This document shows, one piece after another, positions 8,244-17,342 of a DNA stretch of 64,000 bases. The first letter of the stretch is position 1; each line of letters opens with the position of its first letter. Location of the stretch: positions 1 to 64,000 of the forward strand of contig JAHHIC010000029.1 of NCBI GenBank assembly GCA_019359035.1, in the 5' to 3' direction. The translations under genes were made by a program, and so were the position numbers. The notes beneath the pieces were generated by a model. That model was not told the origin of the DNA and searched no databases. It saw only the letters and a program-made list of their open reading frames with translations. The stretch comes from Scytonematopsis contorta HA4267-MV1 (GTDB taxonomy: Bacteria; Cyanobacteriota; Cyanobacteriia; Cyanobacteriales; Nostocaceae).

Positions 8244-9287
8244 TTAGGATAGAGGTTCGTCATTAATAATTTGCTTTGTTGAATTGATAAGAGAATTTGT
8301 TGAGTTAATTAGCGAATCTATCCCTTCATGCTGGCGGTTTATAGCCTCAATGGTTCTGAGAATAGGTTCCATACAATATTTAGCATCTTCATAACCACAT
8401 TGCTTCAACTGTGTAATTCTTTTAGCACTAAAATCTAAAAATGTACTCACCATCCCTACAATTGATGTATCAGATTTGTTAAGCAATTTCTGTGGTCTAA
8501 TTTCAATAATTTTTTGATTAGGAAATTGATTGCGATCCCACACAGAACCATTTTGTAAGTGAATTACAACTACGTAATTGCATCCACGCTCTACAAGAGG
8601 CTTTAAAGGAACGTTATCAACCAAACCGCCATCTATATAAGTGGTATTACCAACTTTTCGACGCGGAAACACCCAAGGAAGAGCAGCGCTTGCTAAAAGT
8701 AAGTTATAAATTGCTTCATCATCTTTAAAATCGTTTACACATAACCAGTGAGTTTCGACGCCAATACGAGTGCGAATAAATTCAAAAAAAGTGTTGAACT
8801 CTATCCCACAAACATTTACACATGGGAAAGCTGTCACCCATAGCTCAGTTCCTTTTCTTAATTCAGACGGAACGATTGCCTGACGTACATAAACCTCAAG
8901 AGGAACTGGATCAAGTAATGCAACGCTGTCTGGTAGTAATTGCCAAGATGACATCAGATGAAGTAGTGACTCATACAGTAAATCTACTCCAGGTGCAACC
9001 GATGGAGCAAAAAACTTCGCTGCATATCTTGAACCTGTTAGTACGTTTATCCTCAGAGGCTTAATTTCAGCTAATCTATCCCAGAGCTCATCTAAGCGTT
9101 GAACAGCATTGCGAAATGGTCGATAAGCTGACAAAATAGCACTGTTTAATGCGCCAATGCTACTTCCTGCAATGATGTGAGGCTTAAAACCAATTTCTGC
9201 TAAGTATTTTAATGCACCAACTTGGTATGCTCCTTTAGCACCGCCACCTGTTAGTACAAGCCCAAACTGAGGATTCGCAGATTTCAT
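8244..9287 (-). CDS. Patatin-like phospholipase
   Basis: A membrane-lipid acyl hydrolase with a Ser-Asp dyad. The oxyanion hole GGGAKGAYQVG (residues 14-24), nucleophile motif GSSIG (Ser43) and DGGLVDN (Asp about 218) are all intact, so the protein should be active. There is no signal peptide, consistent with a cytosolic enzyme acting on the inner membrane face. It is the last gene of a minus-strand series, 4 bp after the coiled-coil gene, and so almost certainly co-transcribed. Patatins are frequent cell-killing effectors in bacterial conflict systems, including CBASS and NTPase-linked ones. Its position after a GTPase module suggests an effector role here; that role is inference. Confidence 0.92.
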   Translation of the reverse strand: MKSANPQFGLVLTGGGAKGAYQVGALKYLAEIGFKPHIIAGSSIGALNSAILSAYRPFRNAVQRLDELWDRLAEIKPLRINVLTGSRYAAKFFAPSVAPGVDLLYESLLHLMSSWQLLPDSVALLDPVPLEVYVRQAIVPSELRKGTELWVTAFPCVNVCGIEFNTFFEFIRTRIGVETHWLCVNDFKDDEAIYNLLLASAALPWVFPRRKVGNTTYIDGGLVDNVPLKPLVERGCNYVVVIHLQNGSVWDRNQFPNQKIIEIRPQKLLNKSDTSIVGMVSTFLDFSAKRITQLKQCGYEDAKYCMEPILRTIEAINRQHEGIDSLINSTNSLINSTKQIINDEPLS

Positions 9288-9291
9288 ATTC

Positions 9292-10443
9292 TTAACCCCT
9301 CCTGTGGACGGTGGATAAACTCATCACAGCAAAACACTCATCCGCTGTTTCTTCAACAATGGCAGTAATAAACTCTCGCTGAGTTGTAATATTTGTAACG
9401 TTCCCAACTTGATTACGACACAACTCGATTGCACACAGGCCTGGGCTTACAGGCCTTGCAGCATCTGTCAGCATTGCAAGTTCCAAAGCCATACCCACTG
9501 TAAACAAGTGAGGGGAAGGAATTACATGTTTTAGTTGAACGGAGCGAGTTTCTAGTAAACTTGCCGATAGTTCATGGTCATCCTGACTTTTCATCTTTTC
9601 ATAAGTACAATCTAGCAAATCACCCAACCCATTAAACTGTTTGGGAGCTTCCCTGTGTTTGCTTTCAGCAACTAATTTGTTAATTAAATGTTGACGATAA
9701 TGAGTATTGCCAGATCCCAGTTCGTAAGCAGAAACAGAACTATTAAAAATTTCACGTATCAACAAAGTAATCTGTACAGCCCAAGGGAGGTGAATATAAG
9801 TTGTCTCAGCCATCCAAGCTGTTACAATTTTGTCAAAGTCCTCCTTTGCTGTCATGCGTACTTCTAAGCGATGAATGCTTTCCTCAAAGGTATGGCGAAT
9901 TTGTTCAATTAGTTGTGTTAATTTATCTAAAGCTTGCTTTTGCAAACGAATTGCATTGCGGGCTTCTAATAAAGATTTTTGAGTCACTTCCAAAGACTGC
10001 TGAGTAATTTCCAGTCCAACTCGACTAATGTCCAGAGAGTTGTTAAGTTCTAGAATCAACTCATGCAGTGTTTCTTGACCAGAAATTAAATTTCCTTCTA
10101 TCAGAAGTTCACGTTGGCGATCGCTCCCATTCAAAGTATCCATTAACCGCCCGAAAAAACCTCGTTGCTTGCGATAGCGAACAGTCTCAGCACCAACTTG
10201 AATACCATTAACCAGATCAATCAGCGCTTTGTCTCCGACTATCGGTACTCTACGCTGTAACTCCTTAAGATGAAGAGTAAACGGGCTGATTTCCTCTGAT
10301 TTGAGGGGCTTGGATGTGTCTGTTTTAGTACTTAATAGCTTTTCCTGATCAATAACGAGGTTGGGATCACGGCTGTTAGTGCTCTTTCCACAATTATTGA
10401 GAGTGTCTTTCTCAAACTCCCCCCAGGGATCTTTATCTTTCAT
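9292..10443 (-). CDS. Unknown coiled-coil protein of the GTPase-patatin module
   Basis: This 383-residue protein has a disordered, charged start (about 1-55), then a conserved block around residues 65-100 with RRVPIVGDKALIDLVNG and KQRGFFGRL. A long helical coiled coil follows (about 125-210; ITQQSLEVTQKSLLEARNAI and following). The C-terminal half is helical with GLGDLLDCTYEKM and IPSPHLFTVGMALE. The RGFFGRL-plus-coiled-coil layout is reminiscent of the diguanylate-cyclase regulator RdcB family, but I cannot confirm this. Stop and patatin start are 4 bp apart. It could sense a signal or scaffold the GTPases to the lipase. No enzymatic motif is visible. Confidence 0.75.
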   Translation of the reverse strand: MKDKDPWGEFEKDTLNNCGKSTNSRDPNLVIDQEKLLSTKTDTSKPLKSEEISPFTLHLKELQRRVPIVGDKALIDLVNGIQVGAETVRYRKQRGFFGRLMDTLNGSDRQRELLIEGNLISGQETLHELILELNNSLDISRVGLEITQQSLEVTQKSLLEARNAIRLQKQALDKLTQLIEQIRHTFEESIHRLEVRMTAKEDFDKIVTAWMAETTYIHLPWAVQITLLIREIFNSSVSAYELGSGNTHYRQHLINKLVAESKHREAPKQFNGLGDLLDCTYEKMKSQDDHELSASLLETRSVQLKHVIPSPHLFTVGMALELAMLTDAARPVSPGLCAIELCRNQVGNVTNITTQREFITAIVEETADECFAVMSLSTVHRRG

Positions 10444-10644
10444 AATGCCTCAACTGTTCACAATCACTCATAGACTTAACTCAACTCTGCTAAAAGCTTA
10501 ATAAACAACCTGTTAACTAAGGCAAAAGGCTGTCAAATTATATTGACTTACGTCGTGGAACTTTTGACATAAACCATAAAATTACACCTCTTGGGACTTT
10601 TAAAACGTCCTCTTATAACAGGGTCAATTATTCTGTGGGGTTCC

Positions 10645-11859
10645 CTAAAACCAATCTTTACTACTATTTGGGTCATTTTGATTTGCCTTCTTAGGCTTAA
10701 ATCCAATATCTATACCCTTTTGCTGTTCAGAAGAAGTGTCCCGAACACGAGGGTGTCGCTGTTGAAAATTTACCTTTTTGCGATTTCCTTCTAAGTTTTC
10801 ATCTTCATGTGATGGAGGAGCCTGATCTTCCTCATACCAATCTTCATCTTCATAGTTATCATAAATATCTACTCTTAGAAATTCTAGAAACGCTTGACCT
10901 GCTTGATTTAACTGTGTAAAAAAACCTGGATTTTTCTTACCCTCTTGAGACCTACTAGTTTGTCTTTCACTTCTAGCGCTTGGTAACTCAAGCGGGTATC
11001 GTCTTTTATTAAAAGAAACTTCGGTATCTTGATTAAATTGGATTTGCTGCTCAGGTTCCTGCTGTTCTTCCTCTATTGGGGATGGTAAGGAAAATTTATT
11101 AAATGAAGGAGCAGATTGTTGGTTATGTAAATCTCTCTGTTGAGGACGCTCCTTCCTCTCCAGTTCCCTTACAACATTAAAATCGAGAGTTGTACAATTT
11201 AAAGAACGCCCATTTAAAGCAGCAGCTTCATTAGGAAGACCAAGACACAGTGATACAGGCGCTTGACACGCCGAAGCCGCAAGCCATAATTTCTGCCTAA
11301 ATTCTGTTGAATCTGGCCAAATGCGGATTTTATTCGGTTCGAGGTTTAATTTGACTTGTTCATCCAAAGTAGTAGAAACAACACCTTGTGACTCAGCAAA
11401 GTCAAACTCATTATAATGAGCTAAATTGGGAACTCTAGCGTTTGCCTCATAAGGCCTCTCCTCCCAAGTTTCAGATACATAGCGGTATAAGTCCTTAAAA
11501 TGATCCAAAACCATTGGTATAGGCTGAAAATCAGCACAAGGGCGACATACATACCCCAAAAATACATAAAGTGGTCTTGATTCCTTGTCCTTAATGTTGT
11601 CTAATGAAACTTCCGCTGCCATGCAGGTCACACCAACAATACAATGGCTTTTATTTTTGAATATTGACCAGCGTGGATTCCCAGGCAACCGCTCTGCTTG
11701 TAGAGTAGTAGTGCGGATGCAACCTTCTAACCAATCTCTGTCTTTAAGTTGGAAATTTTGCACAGAGCCTTGCTGAAAATCTTCTGGCACTACGATGAAG
11801 CGAAAGTCTACTTCATAAGTGCGACCATACACAATGGGAGCAAACTCAACCTTAGACAT
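10645..11859 (-). CDS. Unknown protein, paralogue of the gene at 13918-15126; partner of a GTPase
   Basis: The N-terminal half (about 1-230) forms a domain shared with the 402-residue paralogue: YGRTYEVDFRFIVVP, RTTTLQAERLPGNPRWSIF, IVGVTCMA, RPLYVFLGYV, LWLAAS and SLCLGL. The C-terminal half is acidic, Gln-rich and probably disordered. It lacks the membrane helices of the paralogue but keeps the same end, SS-x-x-WF. It starts inside the GTPase gene (8-base overlap at 11852-11859), which implies translational coupling and matched amounts. I know no named family. The repeated pairing of this domain with a GTPase suggests it is the GTPase's effector, adaptor or regulator. Confidence 0.8.
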   Translation of the reverse strand: MSKVEFAPIVYGRTYEVDFRFIVVPEDFQQGSVQNFQLKDRDWLEGCIRTTTLQAERLPGNPRWSIFKNKSHCIVGVTCMAAEVSLDNIKDKESRPLYVFLGYVCRPCADFQPIPMVLDHFKDLYRYVSETWEERPYEANARVPNLAHYNEFDFAESQGVVSTTLDEQVKLNLEPNKIRIWPDSTEFRQKLWLAASACQAPVSLCLGLPNEAAALNGRSLNCTTLDFNVVRELERKERPQQRDLHNQQSAPSFNKFSLPSPIEEEQQEPEQQIQFNQDTEVSFNKRRYPLELPSARSERQTSRSQEGKKNPGFFTQLNQAGQAFLEFLRVDIYDNYEDEDWYEEDQAPPSHEDENLEGNRKKVNFQQRHPRVRDTSSEQQKGIDIGFKPKKANQNDPNSSKDWF

Positions 11860-12814
11860 TTATTTCCTGCTCCTGTCCGTTAAAGTATACTGGAATTCTA
11901 CCTAACTCGCGAGTTAAAAAATTCATTTTTACTTGTAAATCATTGCCATAAGCTTTGATTTCACTTAATCTTTTTTCTGCTTCTTTAATTTCGTTATTAT
12001 ACCACCAGCTACCTAAAAACTTGTTTCGGAGCACAGTCATTTTTTCGCTTTCCTGCTTTTCATAATCCCCTAGTTGTAGAAATTGTAAACTCAATTGGAC
12101 ATATATGGCAAAAGCTAAGGGCAAGTGAAGGTTGATTGGCTCAATGTTTCCTGTATTCTTATCACCTGCAAGCCCTTTTCCAAGACTAACTGGACAAATT
12201 GCAACTAACCAACCACCATCTTCTGTAAATAGGGGATTGAATAATTTTTTAATATCTTCTTTTATGTCATCACGCTTTCTGTGCATACACAAATCGTACT
12301 TTGTAATGGCAATCACCACTGGTACTGGACCTTGCTCCTCGTGCAGTTGATTTAGGAAAAAATTCATTCGATCAGCTCGGGTTTTTTTTGCTAAATTCAA
12401 GGCTTCACTTGAATTTTCAATTTTGTTAGCAAGATGTTCTCCAGAAATACACATAAACACGCAAGAAGACTGATTCAAAGTTTTTTGTAAGGTTTGAACG
12501 TCTGATTGGGAAGCTTTATCACGCAATGCACCACCACGGTAATCTAGCCACTCAAATCCCATCAGTTTTTTAAACCCATAGCAGAAGTTAAAACAAAAAT
12601 TATATGTGTCAGAGGTAGCAGCAGGAAAACGGCCTTCACCACCTTCGGTTAATCGCTCCCAATTGTCGGTGAGGTCGATATCATCATCCATATCTTGGGC
12701 ACTTAAAGTAAACCCGTGAACTCCCAGTTGCATAACTGCGTACATACCGACCATGAAGCAAGTTTTACCGGCTCCGGTAGTTCCCAACATTGTAATCTTA
12801 ATATTTTCAGACAT
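11852..12814 (-). CDS. Small TRAFAC-like GTPase (double-GTPase-family-like), copy 2
   Basis: A 320-residue P-loop GTPase. The P-loop GTTGAGKT lies at about residues 11-18, the G3 region is WLDYRGGAL (Asp-x-x-Gly kept), and G4 is TKYD (ITKYDLC), which gives guanine specificity. A helical, charged C-terminal region follows (about 240-310). It is paralogous to the GTPase at 12836-13852, with the same MLG-T-GxGKT, YRGGAL and spacing. Similar proteins are annotated as DO-GTPase2 or TRAFAC-clade GTPases and are associated with NTP-dependent conflict systems. It overlaps the next gene by 8 bp and follows the other GTPase by 21 bp, so it is operonic. Confidence 0.85.
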   Translation of the reverse strand: MSENIKITMLGTTGAGKTCFMVGMYAVMQLGVHGFTLSAQDMDDDIDLTDNWERLTEGGEGRFPAATSDTYNFCFNFCYGFKKLMGFEWLDYRGGALRDKASQSDVQTLQKTLNQSSCVFMCISGEHLANKIENSSEALNLAKKTRADRMNFFLNQLHEEQGPVPVVIAITKYDLCMHRKRDDIKEDIKKLFNPLFTEDGGWLVAICPVSLGKGLAGDKNTGNIEPINLHLPLAFAIYVQLSLQFLQLGDYEKQESEKMTVLRNKFLGSWWYNNEIKEAEKRLSEIKAYGNDLQVKMNFLTRELGRIPVYFNGQEQEINV

Positions 12815-12835
12815 ATAACAAACCTGACTTAATAA

Positions 12836-13852
12836 TTAAAAAGCATCAAACGGATCATCTGTCGTATGAATATAGGAACTAGGACGACTTGGATTTATAG
12901 TAATTCCAAACTTAATTTTGGAAAGTTCCTCAACGTAACTCTGAACATTTTTATCTTCATGAATTAGAGGTAATTTATCAACATAGTTAATTAAAGCTTC
13001 TGCTGGTTCTTTAATAACCTCAAATTCCTGGTACTTCTCGACAGCTTTTTGCATTTGAAACTCGGCCATCTGGCTATCAGTTGGGTTCCCGTTCAATTTA
13101 TTTCCTAACCATCTGACGAAACCAGATATCCCCTGACTTTTTTCTTCCCAAAGCAATGCTTCCTCATAATATTCCTCTGCCAAGTGAGCGGTAGAAGCTG
13201 CCTGGAGTATAACTGCTGCATGTAACGTAAACAGCAAAGGCATGGGTATATTTACTAATCGAGCACCACAAGAAATTGGAACAAATGCACCTAACACCCA
13301 TTCGCTTGCGTTAATGACATCTATTAGATTTTGAAATGGGCTAAGTAAATCTTTTTCAAACCGTGCAATTAAATCTACTTTTGTCAGGATAATTGATAGG
13401 GCAATCGGGTGTTCTACATCTTGAACAGCACTATTCACAAAGTTCATCATTCTAGCAAGCTGTATGCTACGCAGGTTACCTCGTGCTAAAGCATCACAAT
13501 CGCAGAACATCATAATGCCATCAGCTTGTTTCAAATCTTTAATTAAACTATTAACCTGGTCGCTGGATTGAGTTTTTTCCGTCAGCGCACCTCCTCGGTA
13601 ATCAGCCCAAGAAAAGCTTAGGACATCTTTGTTTTGATATCGTAGTTTGAAGTCGTACTCATCTCTATGAGCAGTTGGAGGAGGGTATTTAGCAGAACGA
13701 ATCATATTTGCTAAATCCAATAACCTAGAGTGATCTAAAGACTTAGCTGTTTTTAGTTGAAAACCTTCTACCTTTTGTTGCATTGCTTCATACAGAGAAG
13801 CCATGTAAGTTGTCTTGCCTACTCCAGTATGACCAAGCATAACAATTTTCAT
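12836..13852 (-). CDS. Small TRAFAC-like GTPase (double-GTPase-family-like), copy 1
   Basis: A 338-residue GTPase with P-loop GHTGVGKT (about residues 7-14), G3 WADYRGGAL and G4 TKVD (ILTKVDLI). Its C-terminal part is helical and ends in a polar tail. ATG 13852 is chosen because it places the family N terminus MKIVMLGHTG directly at the start and has GGAG 13 bases upstream. The longer frame from TTG 13927 would add a hydrophobic 25-residue leader overlapping the region after the upstream gene; that is unlikely but would make it membrane-anchored. It sits between its presumed partner gene (upstream, 65 bp) and the second GTPase (21 bp). Confidence 0.85.
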   Translation of the reverse strand: MKIVMLGHTGVGKTTYMASLYEAMQQKVEGFQLKTAKSLDHSRLLDLANMIRSAKYPPPTAHRDEYDFKLRYQNKDVLSFSWADYRGGALTEKTQSSDQVNSLIKDLKQADGIMMFCDCDALARGNLRSIQLARMMNFVNSAVQDVEHPIALSIILTKVDLIARFEKDLLSPFQNLIDVINASEWVLGAFVPISCGARLVNIPMPLLFTLHAAVILQAASTAHLAEEYYEEALLWEEKSQGISGFVRWLGNKLNGNPTDSQMAEFQMQKAVEKYQEFEVIKEPAEALINYVDKLPLIHEDKNVQSYVEELSKIKFGITINPSRPSSYIHTTDDPFDAF

Positions 13853-13917
13853 TGTTTTGTCTTCTCCATGTAAAATCCATGTCAAAACTAAAGCAATTAC
13901 TAAATAACGCAATAGTT

Positions 13918-15126
13918 TTAAAACCAACCTGAGCTTTTTTCTTCATCTTCAGACCTTTCTAATTTCTTCAATTCCCTTTGCTGGCTTTTTTGCCTAAATC
14001 CGTAGATATCGTTTTGGTTATTTAGTTGTTGTTCAAAGCCTGAATTACTTGTCCTGTGAGTTTGTTCCTTTATGTCTCCTTCTTGGGAATCTAATTTACT
14101 AAAGCGTTTGCCTACTATTCTGGATAACCCCCCTCCACTTCCTTTCTTGGTGAACCACCTAACTACGATATATATTATGCTACCACCGACAATACTACCT
14201 ATTAGTCCAGCTTTTCTTGCTGCAATTGCTGCGCCAATCAAGCTACAAAGAACACCTAATATGCTTGCTTTTGTAAATGAAGACTTTCCAGGAAAAGGAG
14301 ATTGACTTTGCGACCATGTTGGTTCTTCTACCGCAGAAAACTCTGACTCAAATTGAGTTTCTGAAGTTATTGGAGTCGGGTTAACAGGGGATTGCTTAGC
14401 TTTACTAAGCGTACATTTCTGAATTATGTCAGTAGCTGTAGCATTCAAAAATAAACTGTCAAAAACATCTCTCTGTACTTCCAACCCTAAGCATAAAGAT
14501 GTGGGATTGCAATGAGAGGTAATACTTCTGGAGGCAGCAATCCAAAGATTATTTCTATTTGCTTCAGTGTCTGCCCATAGAGTGACTACTTGATCATCAA
14601 TATTTAAGGTGAATAAATGTGTATCTAAACTTGGAAAGTCTTCTAATTGAGAGTAAACAAGCTCTCGATATTCAGATTCTATAGATACTCTACTAGCTGG
14701 TTGGTAAGACTTCACAAACCATTGATCACTTATATAGCTGTACAAAGGCTTAAAAAGCTGAATATCTTTTCCAGCGTACTGTGGAATCGGTGGCAATCTT
14801 TTTCTCTTATCGAACTCAGCCACATACCCAACAAACAAGTAAAGTGGTCTACCTTGAAAATCTCTAGTTATGTCTTCAGATTTGGTATCTTCTGTAGCTC
14901 CAATCAAATCGCTAGCCATACAGGTAACACCGATAACGCAGTAGTGGCCACCCATAAATAAAGACCAGCGCGGATTACCAAGCAATTTTTCTGCTGAACG
15001 TGTAGTTGTACGGATATGATTCCAAAGCCAATCTTTATCCTCAGAGGTAAAGCCTTTTGGAACAGTAATGAAGCGAAAATCTACTTCATATGTCCGGCTA
15101 TAAACAATAGAAGCCCATTTATACAT
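13918..15126 (-). CDS. Unknown protein with two C-terminal membrane helices; first gene of the GTPase-patatin module
   Basis: A 402-residue protein. Residues 1-235 match the paralogue at 10645-11859 (YSRTYEVDFRFITVP, RTTTRSAEKLLGNPRWSLF, VIGVTCMA, RPLYLFVGYV, LWIAAS, SLCLGL). A Ser/Pro-rich linker follows, then two closely spaced hydrophobic helices (about 280-320; GVLCSLIGAAIAAR and GSIVGGSIIYIVVRWF), a basic and polar segment, and the end KSSGWF. Unlike its paralogue it is probably anchored in the cytoplasmic membrane. It is the promoter-proximal gene of the series, with a long intergenic region upstream. I do not recognise a named domain. Pairing with a GTPase next door suggests joint function. 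Confidence 0.8.
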   Translation of the reverse strand: MYKWASIVYSRTYEVDFRFITVPKGFTSEDKDWLWNHIRTTTRSAEKLLGNPRWSLFMGGHYCVIGVTCMASDLIGATEDTKSEDITRDFQGRPLYLFVGYVAEFDKRKRLPPIPQYAGKDIQLFKPLYSYISDQWFVKSYQPASRVSIESEYRELVYSQLEDFPSLDTHLFTLNIDDQVVTLWADTEANRNNLWIAASRSITSHCNPTSLCLGLEVQRDVFDSLFLNATATDIIQKCTLSKAKQSPVNPTPITSETQFESEFSAVEEPTWSQSQSPFPGKSSFTKASILGVLCSLIGAAIAARKAGLIGSIVGGSIIYIVVRWFTKKGSGGGLSRIVGKRFSKLDSQEGDIKEQTHRTSNSGFEQQLNNQNDIYGFRQKSQQRELKKLERSEDEEKSSGWF

Positions 15127-16189
15127 TTTTGAAACTCTAAATAAAATGTACTTTCGTATTTACTTCAAAGATATTAGGAATAGCCATTTCAAAATGGTAA
15201 AAACCATTTTCATTTCTATCTTCTTTTAAGGTCAAGAAATGTAATAAGGCTCTCTTTGACAAATTAGTATGATGTTTACCTGATGTGTTAAACGAAAAGT
15301 CTGGAGAGCTACCCTTACTATTGTATAGGTGTAAGCAAAATCTACTTATGCAGTTTAATGGGATAGAAATCAACAAGCAAACGCCCCAGTCACGCTCATT
15401 GCAAAGATTTACAATAAACCTCTCCGGAAATTAAATATTGACCCTGACAGCATAAAGCTTCTACATTACATTCTTTTTCGGAGATGTCTAATAATGATAA
15501 CTGTCTTAACTCCTTGAGCTATCACCTCCCATTTTTTATAACTCATGAACACTGAATTAAAGTTTGGCAAGATTTTGAGCCGAAAGCAATAATGGTTATC
15601 ATCTCCCTGAGAGTGCTATTCCTATATATACAATATGAAACTACAAGTTTCCTGACTTAACTAGCACTAAATTTTTATGATAACTCATTATATTTGTATA
15701 GTATAATACAAGTAGATATATTTTAAACGGGTATGCATAAAAGTTTCGCTTTTTACTAAAACTATACACAAGTATAGATTAATTACTTAGCATGTTAGTC
15801 ATCGATTTATGACAATTACAGATTTTTAAGGTTTTTTACAGTATTTACTTTTATAAAATAAACTTAAATATATGCTGTCAATTCTGGCAATTGCGATATT
15901 ATGTGTATAGCTAGTCTCTCGCACGTATTATCATTCAAGGGTGATTTATCTTACCATAATAGCAAAATATTGCTTAAGCAGTTATACTTAGGCGCTTGTT
16001 TGTTATATTGATGTTGGTTCCCTTGCAAATACACTTTCAAAAATATGTAGTCAGCAAATTGATACTTTAAGTTTTCGGCAGAACAATACAGTAATTGCCT
16101 TGAGATAGGTAATGCCCATAGGATAATTTTTAATCTAATCATTTGAAAATTTTTGTAAATCTTGTATTTTAGATAGGAGGTTGCAGGAA
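15127..16189. other. Long intergenic region, probable promoter region of the GTPase module
   Basis: About 1 kb of very AT-rich DNA with no convincing gene. A 79-codon minus frame (15137-15376, TTG start) ends 10 bp before the module's first gene, but it has no ribosome site and unremarkable composition. A copy of the dispersed GGAGATGTCTAAT motif lies near 15480. The region must contain the promoter for the minus-strand operon and the one for the plus-strand SLATT-like gene. I cannot place either with confidence. Confidence 0.5.
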
Positions 16190-16579
16190 ATGGGTAAGAT
16201 AGAAGTTCCTTCAGAGATTAAAAGAAACTTAAAAACATTTAACCAAATTGCTCACACACTTCAAAGCCTTTTTATTGTTCTAGCCAGTACCGCTGTGATA
16301 TCTACATTAGTTGTAACAACTTTTACAGATAATTTAGAGAAAAAAGACATTAAAACTATTGCTTTTGTTGCTGCTCTATCTTCTGCTTTTATTAATGCTT
16401 TCAATTTGAACCGTAAAGCATCTGATGCACGTAATGCGTGGAGACATTTGCACTCAGCAGTAATGGAGTACGAAAATAGCGAAAATTTTAACATAGATAA
16501 ACTTCTAGCTGCTCATAAAGAAGCAGAGAAGATAATGGGCAACATAATGTTTGTGCCTCCTAATAGATTAGACCAGTAG
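16190..16579 (+). CDS. SLATT-like two-helix membrane protein
   Basis: A 129-residue protein with two membrane helices (about 22-45, SLFIVLASTAVISTLVV; and 55-75, IAFVAALSSAFINAF). A soluble helical tail follows, with RKASDARNAWRHLHSAVMEY and an acidic-lysine-rich end. The layout of two helices plus a conserved W-x-x-L-x-x-A helix resembles the SLATT class of pore-forming effectors found in nucleotide-dependent conflict systems. AGGAGG at 16175-16180 sits 9 bases before ATG 16190 and decides the start; the earlier TTG at 16181 abuts it. It is divergent from the GTPase module 1 kb away, so a functional link is only suggestive. Confidence 0.65.
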   Translation: MGKIEVPSEIKRNLKTFNQIAHTLQSLFIVLASTAVISTLVVTTFTDNLEKKDIKTIAFVAALSSAFINAFNLNRKASDARNAWRHLHSAVMEYENSENFNIDKLLAAHKEAEKIMGNIMFVPPNRLDQ

Positions 16580-16783
16580 TTTGTTTATAATTGCTAATTA
16601 GAAGTTTGATTAAGCCACTCATATATTTGAAGCTTTACCCATGCACGATAATATTGCCAGCATTATTTTTACATAGCCAAACTCAATCGCAGGATTTTAC
16701 AAGAACAAACCATTATTGCTATTGCTTGGCTACGCAAAGTTCTCTAAATGGTAGGGCTGTGGTCAGGTAGCAGAATTATAGCG

Positions 16784-17236
16784 ATATAGTCTGGCTACCC
16801 AATCACCCTTTTTGCGAAAAACTGGATTTGGGTTCTATATCAAGCTGCATACGAGTACCAAAAAGAACCATTACCTGATTTTAGAATATCTCAGCTAGAA
16901 CAAAATACCTTAGAGCTTCTTAGCCAACTAGAAAATACGTTCAAAAAATTTTATCCCAAACAATACCTTTGGGAAATTTACCCAACTCGTGAAGGTGTTT
17001 TAAAGCGAATATTTAATTCTACAAGATTTATTATTTCTAGTGAATTTGATGGATTTGAGCAGAGATTTGAGTTTAAGGAGTTAAATAATTTACTATCTGG
17101 GCAACTTTCGCAAGTATTACAGGAAAATTTAATTAACATCACAGAATACAATTTTTGCGACTACTACACTTATTTTATCGGACAAACACATTGGGGTGAT
17201 TGGGCTGGTGTTTGGACACAGGAACCCTGGCATTAA
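16784..17236 (+). pseudogene. Remnant of an unknown gene without start codon
   Basis: One frame is open from after TAG 16781 to TAA at 17234 and encodes a natural-looking protein end: QLEQNTLELLSQLENTF, FYPKQYLWEIYPTREGVL, a middle with STRFIISSEFDGFEQRF, and the aromatic end QTHWGDWAGVWTQEPWH. No ATG, GTG or TTG start with a ribosome site is present, so the 5' part seems lost. A second, frameshifted copy of its first part is at 6994-7184. I do not recognise the family. Confidence 0.55.
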
Positions 17237-17342
17237 AATTAATGTACCTCACCAAAGCGAGAACCACTATAAGTGCTAGGATTATTTACGAAACAGTTAC
17301 GTATCGAAATATTTGCTTGATAATTAGGGAAATGAGGGAAAC

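Noticed and set aside
15137-15376. 79-codon minus-strand frame before the GTPase module
   Set aside because: TTG start, no ribosome site, no recognisable sequence; kept only as a note in the intergenic entry.
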